A stretch of 16,098 nucleotides of DNA, from positions 1,100,868-1,116,965 of the forward strand of contig NZ_JH164926.1 in assembly GCF_000226875.1 (NCBI RefSeq), written 5' to 3'. The translations under genes were made by a program, and so were the position numbers. Below the pieces are notes generated by a model that was not told the origin of the DNA, searched no databases, and saw only the letters and a program-made list of their open reading frames with translations. This DNA is from Neisseria shayeganii 871. Its GTDB lineage: Bacteria; Pseudomonadota; Gammaproteobacteria; Burkholderiales; Neisseriaceae. Positions 13,388-16,098 of the stretch are shown in pieces. The number at the start of each line of letters is the position of its first letter. The stretch's first letter is position 1.

Positions 13388-13528
13388 CGAGAGCTTTGCA
13401 AAAACCCAGATGTGGATGCAGATCAAGGCGTAGCAGCGCAGCGAGCATAGACATATCACATAGATAGGCAAGTGAGCGAGCAGCGGCAACGCAGAAATGC
13501 GCTGCAGATGGGGGGTGCACAGGTCGCA
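13388..13528 (+). mobile_element. Inverted-repeat element, copy 4 (decayed)
   Basis: It has the same order and orientation as copy 1 over 141 bp, but both ends have drifted: CGAGAGCTTTGC on the left and TGCACAGGTCGCA on the right. The middle is well kept (GTGGATGCAG, GGCGTAGCAGCGCAGCGAGC, ACATATCACATAGATAGG). It fills the gap between corC and grpE. The worn inverted ends suggest an older insertion than copies 1-3. The last base is shared with a DUS. Confidence 0.8.
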
Positions 13529-13539
13529 GGCTACCTGAA
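13528..13539 (+). repeat. DNA uptake sequence (Eikenella dialect)
   Basis: Exact 12-mer directly at the right end of repeat copy 4 and 51 bp beyond the grpE stop. Confidence 0.85.
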
Positions 13540-13590
13540 AGCGAAGCATGCCGCGCCATCAGCCCAAGCGATAAGGGTGGGCAGTATGCT

Positions 13591-14157
13591 TTACTCCGCC
13601 GCTTCTTTGGCTTTGGCCACCGACACCGTGGCCGGCCGCAAAACGCGGTCATGCAGGGTGTAGCCCTTCTGCATCACAGCCACCACCGTATTCGGCTCCT
13701 GCTCGCTTTCCACGGTTTGGAACGCCTGATGGCGGTGCGGATCCAGTTTATCGCCGGGCTGCGGCACAATCTCCTGAATCTGCGCCTGTTCGAAAGCACG
13801 TTTCAGCTCGGTGAGGGTCATTTCCACCCCCATCTTCAAAGCCTCGAAATTGCCGCTCTGATCCAACAGCGCCATTTCCAAATAATCCTTTACCTTCAAC
13901 AGCTCTTCGGCAAATTTTTTCGAAGCGAATTTATGCGCCGCCTGTAACTCTTCCTGATGGCGGCGGTGCAGGTTTTGCAGATCGGCCTGATGGTATTTGC
14001 CGATGTCCGCCAGCTGCGCCTCCAAATCTTCGACCTTCAGGGTCAGGCTCTCCACGGTTTCCGGGGTCTCCGCTTCCGCCGTTTCGGCAGCAACATCCTG
14101 TACCGCTTCGGCTTCAAGCGCTTCGTTTTCAGGCTGTTTGTGTTCTTCTTGGCTCAT
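13591..14157 (-). CDS. grpE: GrpE, nucleotide exchange factor of DnaK
   Basis: The 188-residue protein is the cytoplasmic cochaperone that releases ADP from DnaK. An acidic, disordered N terminus (about 1-38) leads into a long coiled coil (about 39-115, with DLEAQLADIGKYHQADLQNL) and the C-terminal beta domain ending in the typical MQKGYTLHDRVLRPATVSVAK. The start chosen is ATG 14155-14157, with AAGGA about 6 nt upstream; an upstream ATG at 14199 would add residues unlike GrpE. A sigma-32-type promoter lies at 14216-14243, so heat-shock control is expected. dnaK and dnaJ are not in the window. It diverges from aceK across 160 bp. Confidence 0.95.
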   Translation of the reverse strand: MSQEEHKQPENEALEAEAVQDVAAETAEAETPETVESLTLKVEDLEAQLADIGKYHQADLQNLHRRHQEELQAAHKFASKKFAEELLKVKDYLEMALLDQSGNFEALKMGVEMTLTELKRAFEQAQIQEIVPQPGDKLDPHRHQAFQTVESEQEPNTVVAVMQKGYTLHDRVLRPATVSVAKAKEAAE

Positions 14158-14215
14158 GGCTATTCCTTTTCTGAAGATTCTGAAGATGCTCGGTGGCATT
14201 GGACAATGCGGCCAA

Positions 14216-14243
14216 ACATGGGGCTGGCCCGCTTTTTTTCAAG
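14216..14243 (-). promoter_or_regulatory. Heat-shock (sigma-32, RpoH) promoter of grpE
   Basis: On the minus strand CTTGAAA (14243-14237) and CCCCATGT (14223-14216) are 13 bp apart, matching the RpoH consensus CTTGAAA ... CCCCATnT. The start of transcription would be near 14209, about 50 nt before the grpE ATG. Confidence 0.85.
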
Positions 14244-14317
14244 CGGATGATTGCGGTGCACAAAAAAAGTGTTTAAGGTAGCCGCCACATAAAAAATACA
14301 GACAACGGAGAACCCCC

Positions 14318-16090
14318 ATGCCGCGTTTATACGAAGAACAGGCCCAATCGATTGCCGCCACCATTCTGGCCGGCTTCAACAAACACTACTCCATGTTCCG
14401 CAACGCCAGCAGCGGCGCCAAAACCCTGTTTGAGGAGGGCAACTGGCACGGCATCCAGCAGCTGGTGGCCGACCGCATCCGCATGTACGACGACCGCGTG
14501 CGCGAAAGCGTGGAAGTGTTGCGCCGCGAACTGGCCGCCAATGCACTCAACGACGACGTATGGGCGCAAGCCAAAAAAGACTATATCGCGCTTTTGGTCA
14601 ACCACAAACAGCCGGAATTGGCCGAAACCTTTTTTAACTCCGTGTCCACCAAAATTCTCGATAAAGAGTATTACAACAACCAGTTTATCTTCGTCAAACC
14701 GGCCATTTCCACCGAATACATCGACTCCGAGCCACGCACCTTCCAGTCTTTTTACCCCAAAGAAGAAGGGCTGCGCGGCTGCCTGAAGCACATTCTCAAC
14801 CATTTCCGTTGGCGCACACCCTTCGCCCATCAGGCGCGTGACATCGCCGACATTCTGCGCGCCGCCAAACGCCACTTCGGCACCGAATGGCCGCCGCAAG
14901 ATCTCAACCTGCATTTGCAGGTGCTCAACTCCGCCTTCTACCGCAACAAAAGCGCCTATATTTTCGGCCAAATCATCAGCGGCAACGAGCGTTATCCCTT
15001 CGCCCTGGCCATTGTGCACAATGCCAAAGGCAAGCTGATTGTGGATGCCGCGCTGTTTGATGCCGCTCAAATTTCGGTGCTGTTCTCCTTCGCCCGCGCC
15101 TATTTCCTGGTGGATATGCCCGTGCCGGCCGGTTATGTGCAGTTTCTGCAATCCATGCTGCCCATGCGCAGCAAAGGCGATCTCTACACCCTGCTGGGCT
15201 TGGGCAAACAGGGAAAAAACATTTTCTACCGCGAATTCGCCCAGCATCTCGAATACTCCGACGACAAATTCATTCTCGCCCCCGGCATCAAAGGCTTGGT
15301 GATGAGTGTGTTCACCCTGCCCTCCTTCCCCTATGTGTTTAAAGTCATCAAAGACACCTTCGGCCCGAACAAGGACTTCGACCGCGAATACGTGCGCCAG
15401 AAATACCTACTGGTCAAAAAACACGACCGCGTCGGCCGCATGGCCGACACGCTGGAATTCGTCAACGTCGCCCTGCCCAAACACCGTTGCGACCAAGAGC
15501 TGATCGACGAATTGCGCACCCTCGCCCCCTCGCAAATCGAAGAAACCGACGATCTGTTCATCGTCAAACACCTCTACATCGAATACCGCCTGCAACCGCT
15601 CAACCTGTTTATGCAGACCGCCTCGCCGCAGGAAAAAGCCGCCGCCGTCATCGACTACGGCTACGCGCTCAAAGAGCTGGCTTCGGCCAACATCTTCCCC
15701 GGCGACATGCTCTACAAAAACTTCGGCATGACCCGTTTCAAGCGCGTCATCTTCTACGATTATGACGAAATCGAATACATGACCGACTGCAACTTCCGCG
15801 CCATCCCCCCCGCCCCCAATCCCGAATACGAAATGTCGGGCGAAGTATGGTATCCGGTGAACAAAGGCGACGTCTTCCCCGAAGAGTTCGGCCCCTTCCT
15901 GCTCGGCGAACCCGACGTGCGCAAGGTATTCCTCGAACACCACCGCGATTTGCTCACGCCCGAATTCTGGCAGCAGAAAAAAGAACGCCTGCAACAAGGC
16001 ATCTTGGAAGATTTCTACCCCTATCCGCAATCCGTGCGCTTCCATCCCGACGAACTGCAAAGCGGCGCCGTGGATTTAACCGACGTGTAA
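14318..16090 (+). CDS. aceK: Isocitrate dehydrogenase kinase/phosphatase
   Basis: The 590-residue bifunctional enzyme phosphorylates and dephosphorylates isocitrate dehydrogenase, setting carbon flow between the TCA cycle and the glyoxylate shunt. The kinase part shows the ATP loop APGIKGLVMSVFTLPS (321-336), Lys342 (E. coli K336), Asp377 (D371), Asp463 in IFPGDM (D457), Asn468 (N462) and Asp481 in FYDYDEI (D475), all six residues later than in E. coli, so active residues for both activities look intact. Length is normal (E. coli 578). ATG 14318 has GGAG at 14307-14310, 7 nt upstream. It is divergent from grpE; aceA and aceB are not adjacent, unlike the E. coli aceBAK operon. The gene is complete, ending 8 bp before the window edge. 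Confidence 0.96.
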   Translation: MPRLYEEQAQSIAATILAGFNKHYSMFRNASSGAKTLFEEGNWHGIQQLVADRIRMYDDRVRESVEVLRRELAANALNDDVWAQAKKDYIALLVNHKQPELAETFFNSVSTKILDKEYYNNQFIFVKPAISTEYIDSEPRTFQSFYPKEEGLRGCLKHILNHFRWRTPFAHQARDIADILRAAKRHFGTEWPPQDLNLHLQVLNSAFYRNKSAYIFGQIISGNERYPFALAIVHNAKGKLIVDAALFDAAQISVLFSFARAYFLVDMPVPAGYVQFLQSMLPMRSKGDLYTLLGLGKQGKNIFYREFAQHLEYSDDKFILAPGIKGLVMSVFTLPSFPYVFKVIKDTFGPNKDFDREYVRQKYLLVKKHDRVGRMADTLEFVNVALPKHRCDQELIDELRTLAPSQIEETDDLFIVKHLYIEYRLQPLNLFMQTASPQEKAAAVIDYGYALKELASANIFPGDMLYKNFGMTRFKRVIFYDYDEIEYMTDCNFRAIPPAPNPEYEMSGEVWYPVNKGDVFPEEFGPFLLGEPDVRKVFLEHHRDLLTPEFWQQKKERLQQGILEDFYPYPQSVRFHPDELQSGAVDLTDV

Positions 16091-16098
16091 GCAGGCTG

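Noticed and set aside
14158..14199. N-terminal extension of grpE
   Set aside because: The inner ATG at 14157 has a good AAGGA and yields a normal GrpE N terminus.
14273..14283. TTAAGGTAGCC upstream of aceK as a DUS
   Set aside because: A mismatch inside the core (A for C) makes uptake function doubtful; perhaps a decayed copy.

Overview
The window looks like a chromosomal segment from the family Neisseriaceae, most likely the genus Eikenella. The main evidence is the 12-mer AGGCTACCTGAA, which occurs 13 times exactly on the two strands, plus several 11/12 matches. I recall this as the Eikenella dialect of the neisserial DNA uptake sequence (DUS). Closeness of YbeY, GrpE and AceK to neisserial proteins, as remembered, agrees. 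No tRNA, rRNA, CRISPR array, prophage or transposase gene is visible.

Layout. 1-2100: a crotonase-family gene, a SanA-like gene and a small ribosome-rescue gene (arfA), all on the minus strand, with two copies of a 145-bp inverted-repeat element. 2157-4365: a promoter, a short Asp/Arg-rich lipoprotein and a 602-residue DKNYY-like membrane protein on the plus strand. 4450-5574: a YceI-type lipoprotein (minus) and an AT-rich divergent region holding a third, longer copy of the repeat. 5575-6726: a 3-hydroxyisobutyryl-CoA hydrolase-like gene (plus). 6880-10917: pta and an NhaP2-type K+/H+ antiporter, both minus. 11227-13282: a LURP-one-like gene, then ybeY and corC (plus). 13388-13528: a decayed fourth repeat copy. 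13591-16090: divergent grpE (minus) and aceK (plus).

How the genes fit together. Several act on acetyl-CoA and acyl-CoA: Pta interconverts acetyl-CoA and acetyl-phosphate, AceK sets flux between the TCA cycle and glyoxylate shunt, and two crotonase-fold enzymes act on acyl-CoA thioesters. ArfA, YbeY and GrpE belong to translation and protein quality control. NhaP2 and CorC handle cations. Most are housekeeping genes in single-gene or two-gene units, punctuated by DUS.

The most interesting points are: (1) arfA has a strong intrinsic terminator inside its reading frame, before the stop codon, so its main mRNA should be non-stop, and sanA starts 3 nt after the arfA stop; (2) a four-copy MITE-like element whose same end faces a DUS in every copy, abutting it in three; (3) a near-perfect sigma-32 promoter in front of grpE; (4) a DUS read in frame as Arg-Leu-Pro-Glu inside the hydrolase gene.
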